64,000 bases of DNA, from NCBI RefSeq assembly GCF_000008765.1, contig NC_003030.1:3816001-3880000 (forward strand), written 5' to 3'. This DNA comes from Clostridium acetobutylicum ATCC 824 (lineage in GTDB: Bacteria > Bacillota > Clostridia > Clostridiales > Clostridiaceae). Position numbers and translations under genes: made by a program. The notes beneath the pieces were generated by a model. That model was given only the letters and a program-made list of their open reading frames with translations, was not told the origin of the DNA and did not search any database. Each line of letters opens with the position of its first letter. The first letter of the stretch is position 1. Of this stretch, positions 16,409 to 26,491 are shown in pieces.

Positions 16409-18106
16409 TTATTTATTTTTTCCTGAAATATAAGCGTATTTAAATTCTACATCTCTTGATCCGCTTGCTCCAAATTGTGGTGTTTGAATGCCTTTAACAT
16501 ATTTATATGCAAATAGATTTTCTCCTTGGCTGAAGGTTGGAGCAATTGCTGCGTCCTTATTAACAAGTAAATCCTCTGCTTTTTTAAAGTCATCTAATCT
16601 CTTAGCTTGATCCTTTTGAATTTTTGCATCTTCTATTAATGCATCATATTCTTTGTTTGCATATCCATTCTTAGTCTTTGCTGCATCAGTTTCCCACATA
16701 TCCATAAATGTCATAGGATCATTATAATCTGCTGACCACATTTCACCACTTTGCATTTCATAGTTTAAGTCCTCTTCATCTTGCAAGAACTGTTTCCATT
16801 CTTTATAATCAACTTTTAAAGTTACTCCAAGGTTTTTCTTAAATGCATTTATTAAGTAATCGCCCTCTAATTTATGTCTTTCATCTGTTCCAGCCTCTTC
16901 ATCATTTAAAACAACCTTGCTTAAATCTGTATCCATTCCGAGCTCTTTTAATCCCTGTTTAAATAATTCTTTAGGATCTTCTTTACTGTCCTTTACGGAT
17001 ACATTTGCTTTAGATCTGTATGATTCGTCTCCTATATCAATAGCTTTTGGAACCCATGCATTTGATACAGTTCCAATATTATAGCTTGTAGTTTTAAGAT
17101 AATCTTTTCTATTTAATGAAAGTGAAATAGCTTTTCTTATTTTAGCATTTGTTAGTAACTTGTTTTTGTCTTGATTATTAAATTCCAAATATGAGTTAGT
17201 TGGAACATTTCCAGTTACTTGATTGAACTTTCCAGTCTTGTTAAATCTACTAACCCATTCAGGTCTAAGTGTATCTGCAATATCAATTTGACCACTTTGA
17301 AGTGCATTTAACATTGTATTTGCATCATCCATAAAATACATTGTTACTTTATCAAGTTTTACACTTTTCTTATCCCAATATTGATCATTCTTCACAAGTT
17401 CTATTTTATTTCCGCTTACCATTGAAGTCATTTTAAAAGGTCCGTTATAGACTAAAGTATTTGCAGCCGAGCCATATTTTGATCCTGCCTTTTTAACCAT
17501 ATCCTCTCTTTGTGGTATAAAGAATTTGAAGTTAAGTAATTTCTCAAAATATGCGCATGGGTGTGATAAATTTATTACAAGAGTTTTTGAATCTGGAGCA
17601 CTTACTCCCAATTGATCAGATGACATCTTCCCCTTATTTATCTCATCTGAATTTTTAATTCCTGCCCCTATTAATAGATATGCATACTCTGAAGCTGTGT
17701 TTGCATCTAAACTTCTTCTAAGAGCATACACATATTGATCTGCTGTAACAGGTTTTCCATCTGACCACTTATTATCTCTCAAATGGAATGTCCAAGTAAG
17801 ACCATCTGAGGATTGGCTCCAGCTCTTAGCACCAGCTGGTACCACTACCTCTTTACCATTTTTCACTTCATCTCTAGAGAGTGCCTCCATGGTCTCCTGT
17901 AGAACGTATGCAGAGTAACCATCAGATCCCTTTGATGGATCAAGAGTTTTAACATCAGATGTAGGGACCTCAACATTTAAATGCTGATCCTTATCAAGTG
18001 CACCAGAAGCCCCTGCTGAGGTTGAAGAACTACCACAACCAGATAAAGCAACTGTTGAAATAACCGCTGCCGATAGTATTACTGACAATAATTTTTTACT
18101 TTTCAT
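16409..18106 (-). CDS. oppA: Oligopeptide-binding lipoprotein, OppA type (system 1)
   Basis: 565 residues. The signal peptide ends in lipobox LSGC with Cys24. A Ser-rich linker follows, then a family 5 solute-binding protein: DVKTLDPSKGSDG, WTFHLRDNKWSDGKPVTADQ, NGPFKM and SADYNDPMTFMDMW. It captures peptides outside the membrane. In system 1 oppA is first, whereas in the two other clusters it is last. Sequence divergence from those two OppA proteins suggests an older split and a different peptide preference. Confidence 0.93.
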   Translation of the reverse strand: MKSKKLLSVILSAAVISTVALSGCGSSSTSAGASGALDKDQHLNVEVPTSDVKTLDPSKGSDGYSAYVLQETMEALSRDEVKNGKEVVVPAGAKSWSQSSDGLTWTFHLRDNKWSDGKPVTADQYVYALRRSLDANTASEYAYLLIGAGIKNSDEINKGKMSSDQLGVSAPDSKTLVINLSHPCAYFEKLLNFKFFIPQREDMVKKAGSKYGSAANTLVYNGPFKMTSMVSGNKIELVKNDQYWDKKSVKLDKVTMYFMDDANTMLNALQSGQIDIADTLRPEWVSRFNKTGKFNQVTGNVPTNSYLEFNNQDKNKLLTNAKIRKAISLSLNRKDYLKTTSYNIGTVSNAWVPKAIDIGDESYRSKANVSVKDSKEDPKELFKQGLKELGMDTDLSKVVLNDEEAGTDERHKLEGDYLINAFKKNLGVTLKVDYKEWKQFLQDEEDLNYEMQSGEMWSADYNDPMTFMDMWETDAAKTKNGYANKEYDALIEDAKIQKDQAKRLDDFKKAEDLLVNKDAAIAPTFSQGENLFAYKYVKGIQTPQFGASGSRDVEFKYAYISGKNK

Positions 18107-18591
18107 TGAAATTTCCCCCTTAATAAATTTATACTGTAAACGCTATTTTTTAGTCTAGCTGTATTACCCATTTTTTATATTGCAGAAAAAAACACCCTTA
18201 TTTTACATTGTATTAAATTACTTATATTGAAATCTATAGCAGTAACAACTATTAACATGTTATGTTTAACATTTTCTTAATATTAATAAAATTACTTATA
18301 TATTTTGTATAAACTACAGTATATGTTTTTGATTCCATTAATTATATTTTATTGTATGCATTATAAAAGCTCTTTTCAAGTATTAATCCAACACGTTTTT
18401 GATGTTTTTTTTGTGTTTTTATTAAAAAACTGCCTATTTCCTTTAAAATAATGCGTAATAAACACTTATTTAAAAAAAATGGTATATTAAATTCAAATAT
18501 GCACCGATTATAATATATGTAATAATATAACACGGTAAATTAAAAGTACTACAAAACTACTGTAAATAGTTGTGTAGTACTTATCTTTTAT
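18107..18591. promoter_or_regulatory. Intergenic region upstream of oppA (system 1), upstream element A
   Basis: 485 bases without a credible gene. It holds a conserved segment at 18407-18467 that matches 30958-31018 at 54 of 61 positions by eye and, less closely, 24606-24669. The part at 18318-18380 also resembles 24521-24575. The downstream end (18544-18582) is the terminator of the second opp cluster. A minus-strand frame at 18342-18533 is AT-driven and has no ribosome site. Confidence 0.65.
18544..18582 (-). terminator. Terminator of opp cluster 2
   Basis: A 16-bp stem with one mismatch (18544-18559 with 18567-18582) just past the stop of oppA at 18592. On the minus strand it ends in a run of four T and an AT-rich tail. 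Confidence 0.7.
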
Positions 18592-20244
18592 TTATTTTTT
18601 AATATAAGTATTATTGAAGTATACAAATCCAAGTGGTGATTTGTGAAGATCTTTAACGTACGGTTTTACTTCAACTACATTTGTGTATTCATATATAGGA
18701 ATTACAGGTAAATCTCTCATTGCAGCATCCTCGGCCTTATGCATATCATCGATTCTCTTATCTGCATCATTAGTTGTTTTAGCATCTTTAATTAATGCAT
18801 CATATTCTGGATTACTGTAACCTGAATTATTGTTTCCCGAATCAGTTACAAATAAATCCATAAAAGTCATAGGATCATTATAGTCTGCTATCCATGAAGC
18901 TCTGCAAATTTGATATTGCTGCTTAGTTAAATTATCTAGTTGAACTTTTCTTTCAACGCTTTGAAGTGTAAAGTTTATATTTAAGTTCTTCTTATACATA
19001 TCTTGTAGTGCTTGAACTACATCTTGATTATTTGAACCTTCATTATACATTATCTGCATTGAAGGAAAGCCCTTACCGTCTGGATATCCGGCTTCAGCTA
19101 ACAATTGTTTAGCCTTTTTAACATCACCTTTTGCAGGATAATAATCTTTATTCTTAAATGTCTTTCCGTTAGGAAGCTTTATTGAGCTAGGTACAAATGA
19201 AGTTGCAGGTTTTTCTCCACCCTTTGTAACATTCTTTACAATTGATTCTCTATCTACAGCAAGGTTTAATGCTTCTCTTACTTTTGGGTTTTTAAGAGTT
19301 TTTGTTATTTCAGCTCCATTAGCACTGTCTTTATCACCTACATTTATATCAAAGAAGTAAGTTCCATAGTAAGGATATGCCTTTGCATCACCTTTTTGAA
19401 TTAGCGATGATTTTTGAACAGCTGGTATTAAATCATTGATATCAACCTGTCCGCTTGTAAATGCTGCTGTAGCGCTAGATTCTTGCGCCAACATATAGTA
19501 AGTTATTGAATTTAACTTTATAGTATTCTTATTCCAATAGTTTGGATTTTTACTAAAGGTCATTGTTGCTTTCATTTTCCAATCTGTCATATAGAAAGGT
19601 CCGTTACTTACATAGTTTTGTTTCTTAGCTGCCCAACCCTTGTTATCCTTACTAACTATATCTTCTCTTAATGGCATATATGTTGGAAATGCAGTTAGAC
19701 TTAAAAAGTATGGAGTAGGTGCTTCTAAATTAACCTTAAGAGTGTAATCATCTATAGCTTTAACTCCCACATCATCTTTACTAGCTTTTCCGTTATTGTA
19801 AGCTTCACCATTTTTAAGATAGTAAAGTTGATATGCATAGTCTGAAGCTGTTTCTGGTGCTAATGCTCTTTTCCATGCAAATTCAAAATCTTTTGCCTTT
19901 ACTGGTTTTCCGTCTGACCACTTAGCATTTTTTCTTAAATGAAATGTATAAGTAAGATTATCTGCTGAAATATCCCATGATGATGCTACTCCAGGAACAA
20001 CTTTTTCATTTTTATTTATGTCCACTAATCCTTCAAAAGCATTCTCAATAACTGTACCACCTTCAACTGAATTATTTAATCCTGGATCTATTGTTTGTGG
20101 ATCTGCACCTAAATTATAGCTTACCTTCTGCTCTGTGCCCGATGTACTACTTGAAGAACTACTACCACAGCCAGCCAAAAGACTGCTCGCTAGTGCTGCT
20201 GATACCAAAACAGCGCTTAGTTTTGTTAACTTTCTCTTCAACAT
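18592..20244 (-). CDS. oppA: Oligopeptide-binding lipoprotein, OppA type (cluster 2)
   Basis: 550 residues. Lipobox LLAGC with Cys26, then a poly-Ser linker. The family 5 fold is marked by NLGADPQTIDPGLNN, FHLRKNAKWSDGKPV, NGPFYMTDW and WIADYNDPMTFMDLF. It is nearly identical over long stretches to the OppA at 24768, its partner from the tandem duplication. It is the last gene of its cluster and has a 73-base gap before it, which is also conserved between copies (GAATATTTTTTATATAATTT). Ribosome site GGGGAGGAATAAC. Confidence 0.94.
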   Translation of the reverse strand: MLKRKLTKLSAVLVSAALASSLLAGCGSSSSSSTSGTEQKVSYNLGADPQTIDPGLNNSVEGGTVIENAFEGLVDINKNEKVVPGVASSWDISADNLTYTFHLRKNAKWSDGKPVKAKDFEFAWKRALAPETASDYAYQLYYLKNGEAYNNGKASKDDVGVKAIDDYTLKVNLEAPTPYFLSLTAFPTYMPLREDIVSKDNKGWAAKKQNYVSNGPFYMTDWKMKATMTFSKNPNYWNKNTIKLNSITYYMLAQESSATAAFTSGQVDINDLIPAVQKSSLIQKGDAKAYPYYGTYFFDINVGDKDSANGAEITKTLKNPKVREALNLAVDRESIVKNVTKGGEKPATSFVPSSIKLPNGKTFKNKDYYPAKGDVKKAKQLLAEAGYPDGKGFPSMQIMYNEGSNNQDVVQALQDMYKKNLNINFTLQSVERKVQLDNLTKQQYQICRASWIADYNDPMTFMDLFVTDSGNNNSGYSNPEYDALIKDAKTTNDADKRIDDMHKAEDAAMRDLPVIPIYEYTNVVEVKPYVKDLHKSPLGFVYFNNTYIKK

Positions 20245-20317
20245 ATTGTTATTCCTCCCCGAATATTTTTTATATAATTTAGCAGTTTAACCTACCAAAT
20301 ACCAAATTAATGATGCT

Positions 20318-21298
20318 TTATTTATATAGATAACAAGCTACTGAATGATTCTCCCCTATATCCTTAAATTCTGGTGCAGCATCCTTACACTCAGGCTTAG
20401 CATATCTGCATCTACCTCTAAACTTACATCCCCTTGGAGGATCTATAGGTGATGGAATCTCTCCTTCAAGTATTATTCTTTGTCTTGCTGCCGCTTCGTC
20501 CGGATCTGGTACTGGTACCGCAGACAACAGTGCTTTTGTATATGGGTGAAGCGGATTATTGTAAAGCTCTGAACTTTCCCCTACTTCTATGAGGTTTCCT
20601 AAATACATTACTCCTATCTTAGTGGAAATATGCTTAACCATTGATAAATCATGTGCTATAAAGAGGTATGTAAGTCCAAGTTCCTCCTGAAGCTCTTCAA
20701 GCATATTTACAACTTGTGCCTGTATTGAAACATCAAGGGCAGATATAGGCTCATCACATACTATAAACTCAGGCTCTACAGCCAAAGCTCTAGCTATACC
20801 TATTCTTTGTCTTTGACCACCAGAAAACTCGTGCGGATATCTGTTTATATGATCTCCATTTAGACCAACTTTTTTAAGAAGGTATTCTATTCTTTCTTTT
20901 CTCTCCTTACCGGTCCACAACTTATGAATATCAATTGATTCTCCAATTATATCCCCTACTGTCATTCTTGAATTTAATGATGCATAAGGATCTTGAAAAA
21001 TCATTTGCATTTTTCTTCTATATGGAAGCATTTCTTTATAACTCAACTTTGCAATATCTTTTCCGTTATATATTATTTGTCCAGAAGTTGGCTCATAAAG
21101 CTTTAATATTGTTCTTCCTGTTGTAGTTTTCCCACAACCTGATTCTCCAACAAGCCCCAAGGTTTCTCCCTTTTTTATCTGAAAAGACACACCATCTACT
21201 GCCTTTACATTACTGACGTTTTTACCAAAGAAACCTTTCTTCACAGGAAACCATTTCTTTAAATTCTTTACTTCAAGTAATACTTTATCTTGTGGCAT
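20318..21298 (-). CDS. oppF: Oligopeptide ABC transporter ATPase, OppF type (cluster 2)
   Basis: 326 residues from the ATG at 21298, which has AAAGGAGAG 6 bases before it. The frame stays open to 21370 inside oppD, but no ribosome site supports a longer protein. The start lies within the last codons of oppD (14-base overlap). Walker A GESGCGKT, signature FSGGQRQR, Walker [13 protein letters not shown]. The insert [19 protein letters not shown] before Walker A is shared with the copy at 26492. Confidence 0.93.
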   Translation of the reverse strand: MPQDKVLLEVKNLKKWFPVKKGFFGKNVSNVKAVDGVSFQIKKGETLGLVGESGCGKTTTGRTILKLYEPTSGQIIYNGKDIAKLSYKEMLPYRRKMQMIFQDPYASLNSRMTVGDIIGESIDIHKLWTGKERKERIEYLLKKVGLNGDHINRYPHEFSGGQRQRIGIARALAVEPEFIVCDEPISALDVSIQAQVVNMLEELQEELGLTYLFIAHDLSMVKHISTKIGVMYLGNLIEVGESSELYNNPLHPYTKALLSAVPVPDPDEAAARQRIILEGEIPSPIDPPRGCKFRGRCRYAKPECKDAAPEFKDIGENHSVACYLYK

Positions 21299-22307
21299 TG
21301 TCTTCTCTCCTTTCATTAATTGGATTAACCTTTGGTGCATCCGGATGATTAAGCCAGCATGCAGCTTCATGGTTTTCGCCTATTTTAAAAGATGGAACAG
21401 GCATTTCCATACATATTTCCATTGTATAAGGACATCTTGCTGCAAAAGGACATCCCTTTGGTGGATTTAAGAGGTCTGGTGGATATCCATCTATTGGAAC
21501 AAGCTTTTCTTTACTATCCTTTGTAGGATCTGGTATACTCTTTAAAAGCCCTAAGGTATATGGATGCTTAGGATTATAAAAAATTTCTCTTGCATCACCT
21601 TTTTCCACAATTAGACCGCCATACATAACGTTTATTTTACTGCATAAATTGGCAACAACACCTAGATCATGAGTTATTAATATTATTGATGTATTCATCT
21701 TTTCTTTTAATTTTTTCATAAGTTCAAGTATTTGAGCCTGTATTGTTACATCAAGTGCTGTAGTAGGTTCGTCAGCAATTAGAAGCTCAGGTTTACATGC
21801 AATTGCCATAGCAATCATAACCCTTTGTCTCATACCTCCTGAAAATTCATGGGGATATTGCTTCATCCTCTTTTCCGGGCTTGGTATACCAACTAATTTA
21901 AGCATTTCTATAGCACGTTTAATCGCTTCACTTGTGTTCATATTAAGATGCTTTTTTATACCTTCTGCTATTTGATTTCCTATTGTAAGAACAGGATTCA
22001 GAGAAGTCATAGGGTCTTGAAATATCATTCCTATTTTATTTCCTCTTATTTTTTCCATTTCTTTTTCAGGTGCATGAGTAATATTCATACCATTGAATAT
22101 AATTTCACCTTCAACTATCTTTCCATTTTCTTGAAGAAGCCCCATAACTGACATCATCGTTACACTTTTTCCACTGCCCGATTCTCCAACAATGCCGAGA
22201 GCTTCTCCTTTATTTAATTCAAAGGAAATTCCTCTTACTGATTTTACTTCACCAAGATGAGTAAAAAATGAGGTGTTTAGATTCTTTATTTCAAGTAATT
22301 TTTCCAT
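21285..22307 (-). CDS. oppD: Oligopeptide ABC transporter ATPase, OppD type (cluster 2)
   Basis: 340 residues. Walker A GESGSGKS, signature FSGGMRQR, Walker [13 protein letters not shown], switch ITHDLGVVA. The C-terminal extension has [15 protein letters not shown]. The first 65 residues are almost identical to the OppD at 27459. It follows oppC by 12 bases. Confidence 0.93.
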   Translation of the reverse strand: MEKLLEIKNLNTSFFTHLGEVKSVRGISFELNKGEALGIVGESGSGKSVTMMSVMGLLQENGKIVEGEIIFNGMNITHAPEKEMEKIRGNKIGMIFQDPMTSLNPVLTIGNQIAEGIKKHLNMNTSEAIKRAIEMLKLVGIPSPEKRMKQYPHEFSGGMRQRVMIAMAIACKPELLIADEPTTALDVTIQAQILELMKKLKEKMNTSIILITHDLGVVANLCSKINVMYGGLIVEKGDAREIFYNPKHPYTLGLLKSIPDPTKDSKEKLVPIDGYPPDLLNPPKGCPFAARCPYTMEICMEMPVPSFKIGENHEAACWLNHPDAPKVNPINERREDNATR

Positions 22308-22319
22308 AGTTATATCCTC

Positions 22320-23237
22320 CTATTTTCTCATTTTAGGATCAAGAGCAGTACTTAAACCGTCACCTAAGAAATTAAAACCGAACATAGTTATACATAGTGC
22401 TAAAGCAGGAAATAAAAGTTGATATGGAAATAACTGATATGAGCCAAGTGCATTCGAGCATAAAGTTCCCCATGAAGCCTGTGGTGCTGGAACTCCAAGT
22501 CCAACGAAGCTTAAAAATGCTTCTGTGAATATTGCATTAGGTATATTTAAGGTCAAATTAACTATTATAGGTCCCATAGTGTTTGGTAACAGATGTTTTA
22601 TAAGTATTCTTTTAGACGAAGCACCTAGTGTTTTAGCTGCAAGTACAAACTCCTCTTGTTTTAACTGAAGAATTTGCCCTCTAACTATACGTGCCATATC
22701 AACCCAATAGGTTAATGCTATAGCAATTATAAGACTGGTCATTCCTTGACCTACAATGACCATTATTAATATTACATAAATCATTAAAGGAAGTGAGGAA
22801 ACGCCTTCAACTATTCTCATCATTATATTATCAACAGTTCCTCCAAAATATCCCGATATTCCACCGTATATAATTCCTATTACAAAGCTTATTACACTAG
22901 CAACAAGTGCTATAGTAAGAGATATTCTTCCACCATACATAACCCTTGTAAGAATATCTCTTCCTAAGTTATCAGTTCCAAATAGATGTATTGAATTAGG
23001 TGATAAATTTGCTGATGCGTAATCATTAGTGTAGTAGTTAAACTTTGAAAAGAGTGGTCCAACAACAGAAAATAAAGTGACAGCAATTATAATAACAAGG
23101 CCAACAATAGCTAATTTATTGGACTTAAATCTTCTCCAAACATCCTGCCAATAAGTAAAACTAGGTCTTGCCTTCTCATGTGTTTTCTTTCTATCTTCAC
23201 TTACGGTCTTAAATAAATCCTTACTTATACTTTCCAT
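22320..23237 (-). CDS. oppC: Oligopeptide ABC transporter permease, OppC type (cluster 2)
   Basis: 305 residues. The N-terminal cytoplasmic part has SFTYWQDVWRRFKSNKLAI, then comes the first helix, a loop with HLFGTDNLGRDILTR, and five helices with EFVLAAKTLGASSKRI. The C-terminus LGDGLSTALDPKMRK matches OppC. It lies 17 bases downstream of oppB. Confidence 0.93.
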   Translation of the reverse strand: MESISKDLFKTVSEDRKKTHEKARPSFTYWQDVWRRFKSNKLAIVGLVIIIAVTLFSVVGPLFSKFNYYTNDYASANLSPNSIHLFGTDNLGRDILTRVMYGGRISLTIALVASVISFVIGIIYGGISGYFGGTVDNIMMRIVEGVSSLPLMIYVILIMVIVGQGMTSLIIAIALTYWVDMARIVRGQILQLKQEEFVLAAKTLGASSKRILIKHLLPNTMGPIIVNLTLNIPNAIFTEAFLSFVGLGVPAPQASWGTLCSNALGSYQLFPYQLLFPALALCITMFGFNFLGDGLSTALDPKMRK

Positions 23238-23254
23238 ATCTCATACCCTCCAAA

Positions 23255-24175
23255 CTAATTTTGTAACTTTATTCTAGGATCAATTATTACGTACAATATA
23301 TCCACTATTAAATTACACAGTATGAGAATAGCACTAAAGAAAACAGTAACGCCTATTATGGTTGTATAGTCTCTATTGTCAATGCTGAGTACGAACTCTC
23401 TTCCAAGCCCTGGTATTCCAAATATGGATTCAACAACGAAACTTCCAGTTAAAACCCCTGCTATAAGTGGCCCTAAATACGTTACTACTGGAATTAAGGA
23501 ATTTTTAAGTGCATGCTTATAGGTTATTATGTTCTTGGACAATCCTTTTGCTTTTGCTGTTCTTATATAATCTTGACCTAAAACATCAATAAGCATTGAA
23601 CGCGTATACCTTGTTACAAATGCCATAGGGAATATACCAAGTGCAAGTGCGGGCATAATATAATTAGATGGAGTAGAAAAGCCTACCGCTGGTAATATTT
23701 TAAACTTTAATGAAAACAAGTAGATAAGAAGTGTTGCAAGAACAAAACTAGGAATAGTTACTCCAAAGGTTGAAATTAAAGTGCTTAGTCCATCTTGCCA
23801 TTTATTTTGGTGAATAGCACTCATAGCGCCTAAATATACACCGACTACAACTGCAAATAAAATAGCCACTGCGCCAAGCTTTGCTGAATTAGGAAATGAA
23901 TAAGTTATTATATCCTTAACCATTCTTCCTTCATATTGCATTGACATACCTAAATCGCCCTTAAGCATGTTAGTAAGATATGTTGTGTACTGACTACCAA
24001 GTGGTTTATCCAATCCAAACTTAGCTTTCAAGTTAGCCTCAATGGCTGGTGGTAATTTCTTTTCGCTTGTAAATGGCCCTCCTGGTATTGCATGAGCTAA
24101 CAAAAAAGTAAATGTTACAACTATCCAAAGAGTTACAATACTTGCAATAAACCTCTTTATAATATACCTAAACAT
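23255..24175 (-). CDS. oppB: Oligopeptide ABC transporter permease, OppB type (cluster 2)
   Basis: 306 residues with six helices. HAIPGGPFTSEKKLPPAIE is in the first loop, the EAA loop is DYIRTAKAKGLSKNII, and SIFGIPGLGREFVLSIDNRDY is near the end. It follows the small HTH gene by 35 bases, so the regulator and transporter are probably cotranscribed. It is very close to the OppB at 29437. Confidence 0.93.
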   Translation of the reverse strand: MFRYIIKRFIASIVTLWIVVTFTFLLAHAIPGGPFTSEKKLPPAIEANLKAKFGLDKPLGSQYTTYLTNMLKGDLGMSMQYEGRMVKDIITYSFPNSAKLGAVAILFAVVVGVYLGAMSAIHQNKWQDGLSTLISTFGVTIPSFVLATLLIYLFSLKFKILPAVGFSTPSNYIMPALALGIFPMAFVTRYTRSMLIDVLGQDYIRTAKAKGLSKNIITYKHALKNSLIPVVTYLGPLIAGVLTGSFVVESIFGIPGLGREFVLSIDNRDYTTIIGVTVFFSAILILCNLIVDILYVIIDPRIKLQN

Positions 24176-24210
24176 TTTGTTTCTCCCCTCATGATTAATA
24201 ATTATTAACT

Positions 24211-24429
24211 CTAAGCTATGCTCTTATCTATACTGTCAGGATCTATACCTAATTCTTTTATAATTGCTGATATGTATTTTTTACCTGTTCTTTCACCATG
24301 AAAAACCAAATCTAAGTATTTAGTGCTAGATCCTACTCTCCTAGCTAACTCTGTTTGAGACATTTCCTTTTCAAGCATCGCCTTCTTGCATGCTATACCA
24401 AATGATGTAAGACGTCGTTTTTTATCCAT
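24211..24429 (-). CDS. Small HTH protein heading opp cluster 2
   Basis: 72 residues. A helix-turn-helix of the XRE/Cro type fills most of the protein: KEMSQTELARRVGSSTKYL, then a conserved FHGERTGKKY and a short acidic tail. GGGGAGG precedes the ATG. The same gene, with about two-thirds identical residues, heads the second copy (30471). Being first in the transcript and next to conserved upstream DNA suggests a self-controlling repressor or activator of the opp genes, but no target is shown. Proteins of this size often lack a separate effector domain, so a peptide or a second protein may tune them. Confidence 0.8.
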   Translation of the reverse strand: MDKKRRLTSFGIACKKAMLEKEMSQTELARRVGSSTKYLDLVFHGERTGKKYISAIIKELGIDPDSIDKSIA

Positions 24430-24767
24430 AAGCTACCTCCCCAGGTTAATATAAAAATTATTATTACGTATACATTGTAAACATTATTCCTTAATAATAC
24501 TCTTTTACAATAATATATTATTGATGTATGGTTCTATCAATTATACTTTTATTGTATTAGCTATAAATTCATTTTGCAAATAACAATATAGCATAATTTT
24601 TGCCTTTTTATTGAGTTTTTGTCAAATAATCACCGCTTTTCTTTAAAATCATGCATCATTAAAACATTTATGTAATTGCTATGTTTTTTATACTTTTAAT
24701 GTAATATTGTTTGCATAAAAAATACCGCAGGCTAAATTAAATAGCCTACGGTATTCTTAACTATATA
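24430..24767. promoter_or_regulatory. Upstream region of opp cluster 2, element B with 20-bp inverted repeat
   Basis: 338 bases without a gene. At 24521-24540 lies TTGATGTATGGTTCTATCAA (TTGAT...ATCAA arms), which matches the copy at 30872-30891 in 18 of 20 positions. DNA at 24541-24669 aligns with elements A and C. The left end serves as promoter region of the HTH gene, and the right end is the terminator of cluster 3. Confidence 0.65.
24717..24755 (-). terminator. Terminator of opp cluster 3
   Basis: A 14-bp stem (24721-24734 with 24742-24755, a G-T pair on the minus strand) followed on the minus strand by a T run (24722-24717). It lies 13 bases past the oppA stop. Confidence 0.85.
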
Positions 24768-26417
24768 TTATTTTTGGATATAAGTATTATTGAAGTATAC
24801 AAATCCAAGTGGTGACTTGTGAAGATCCTTAACATAAGATTTTACTTCAACTACATTTGTGTATTCATAGATAGGAATTATAGGTAAATCCTTCATAAGA
24901 ATATCTTCTGCTTTATGCATATCGCTGATTCTCTTGCTTGCATCAGTAGTTGATTTAGCGTCTTTAATTAATGCATCATATTCTGGATTGCTGTAGCCAG
25001 GATTGTTGTTTCCTCCACCTGTTACGTACATATCCATGAATGTCATAGGATCGTTGTAATCTGCTATCCATGAAGCTCTGCATATCTGGTATTGCTGTTT
25101 AGTTAAGTTATCAAGTTGAACTTTTCTTTCAACACTTTGAAGTGTAACATTTATATTCAAGTTTTTCTTAAACATATCTTGAAGCGCTTGAACTATATCT
25201 TGGTGGTTTGATCCTTCATTGTACATTATCTGAAGAGTAGGGAAGCCCTTACCATCTGGATATCCAGCTTCAGCTAATAATTGTTTAGCTTTTTTAGCGT
25301 CACCTTTTGCAGGATAGTAGTCTTTATTCTTGTATGCCTTTCCGTCCGCAAGTTTTATTGAACTAGGTACGAAGGAAGTTGCTGGTTTTTCTCCACCCTT
25401 TGTAACATTCTTTACAATTGATTCTCTATCTATAGCAAGACTTAAAGCTTCTCTTACTTTTTGATCCTTAAGAACCTTTGTTATATCAGCACCATTTGAA
25501 GGATCCTTATCTCCTACATTTACGTCGAAGAAGTAAGTTCCATAGTAAGGATATGCCTTTGCATCACCTTTTTTGATTAATGCTGATTTTTGAACAGATG
25601 GTATTAAGTCATTGATATCAACCTGACCACTTGTAAATGCTGCTGTAGCACTTGATTCTTGTGATAACATGTAATAAGTTATTGAATTTAATTTTACAGT
25701 GTTCTTATTCCAATAATTTGGATTTTTCTTGAATGTCATTGTTGCTTTTAACTTCCAATCTGTCATGTAGAAAGGTCCGTTACTTACATAATTTTCTTTC
25801 TTTGTAGCCCAACCCTTGTTATCCTTGCTAACTATATCCTGTCTTAATGGCATGTATGTTGGGAAAGCTGTTAAACTTAAGAAATATGGAGCAGGAGCTT
25901 CTAAATTAACTTTAAGAGTGTAGTCATCTACAGCTTTAACTCCTACATCATCCTTACTAGCTTTTCCATTGTTGTAAGCTTCACCATTTTTAAGATAGTA
26001 AAGTTGATATGCATAGTCTGAAGCTGTTTCTGGTGCTAATGCTCTTTTCCATGCAAATTCAAAATCTTGTGCCTTTACAGTTTTTCCGTCTGACCACTTA
26101 GCATTTTTTCTTAAGTGGAATGTGTACGTAAGTTTATCTGCTGAAATATCCCATGATGACGCTACTCCAGGTACAACTTTTTCATTTTTGTCTATATCTA
26201 CTAGACCTTCAAAAGCGTTCTCAATAACTGTACCGCCTTCAATAGAATTATTTAGGCCTGGATCTATTGTTTGTGGATCTGCACCTAAATTGTAGCTAAC
26301 CTTTTGCTCTGTTCCTGACGTGCTGCTTGAACTACTACCACAGCCAGCTAGGAGACTTCCAACTAAGAGAGCTGATATTAAAGCTGCGCTTAGTTTTGTT
26401 AATCTTCTTTTTAACAT
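24768..26417 (-). CDS. oppA: Oligopeptide-binding lipoprotein, OppA type (cluster 3)
   Basis: 549 residues. Lipobox LLAGC with Cys26. It has the same motifs as the protein at 18592 (NLGADPQTIDPGLNN, FHLRKNAKWSDGKTV, NGPFYMTDW, WIADYNDPMTFMDMY). The differences are scattered and mostly conservative, so the duplicates have drifted but both look intact. It may bind a slightly different peptide range than the cluster 2 protein. Confidence 0.94.
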   Translation of the reverse strand: MLKRRLTKLSAALISALLVGSLLAGCGSSSSSTSGTEQKVSYNLGADPQTIDPGLNNSIEGGTVIENAFEGLVDIDKNEKVVPGVASSWDISADKLTYTFHLRKNAKWSDGKTVKAQDFEFAWKRALAPETASDYAYQLYYLKNGEAYNNGKASKDDVGVKAVDDYTLKVNLEAPAPYFLSLTAFPTYMPLRQDIVSKDNKGWATKKENYVSNGPFYMTDWKLKATMTFKKNPNYWNKNTVKLNSITYYMLSQESSATAAFTSGQVDINDLIPSVQKSALIKKGDAKAYPYYGTYFFDVNVGDKDPSNGADITKVLKDQKVREALSLAIDRESIVKNVTKGGEKPATSFVPSSIKLADGKAYKNKDYYPAKGDAKKAKQLLAEAGYPDGKGFPTLQIMYNEGSNHQDIVQALQDMFKKNLNINVTLQSVERKVQLDNLTKQQYQICRASWIADYNDPMTFMDMYVTGGGNNNPGYSNPEYDALIKDAKSTTDASKRISDMHKAEDILMKDLPIIPIYEYTNVVEVKSYVKDLHKSPLGFVYFNNTYIQK

Positions 26418-26491
26418 ATTGTTATTCCTCCCCGAATGTTTTTTATATAATTTAGCAGTTTAACCTACCAAATAACAAAATTTATAGAGCC

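Noticed and set aside
18342-18533. Minus-strand frame of 63 residues in the upstream region of system 1 oppA
   Set aside because: No ribosome site, biased toward Ile, Tyr, Phe, Lys and Asn as expected from AT-rich non-coding DNA, and overlaps the conserved element.
20318-21370. Longer oppF with 24 extra N-terminal residues
   Set aside because: The extra part lies inside oppD and lacks a ribosome site, while AAAGGAGAG stands before the inner ATG at 21298. The same holds for the copy at 27472.
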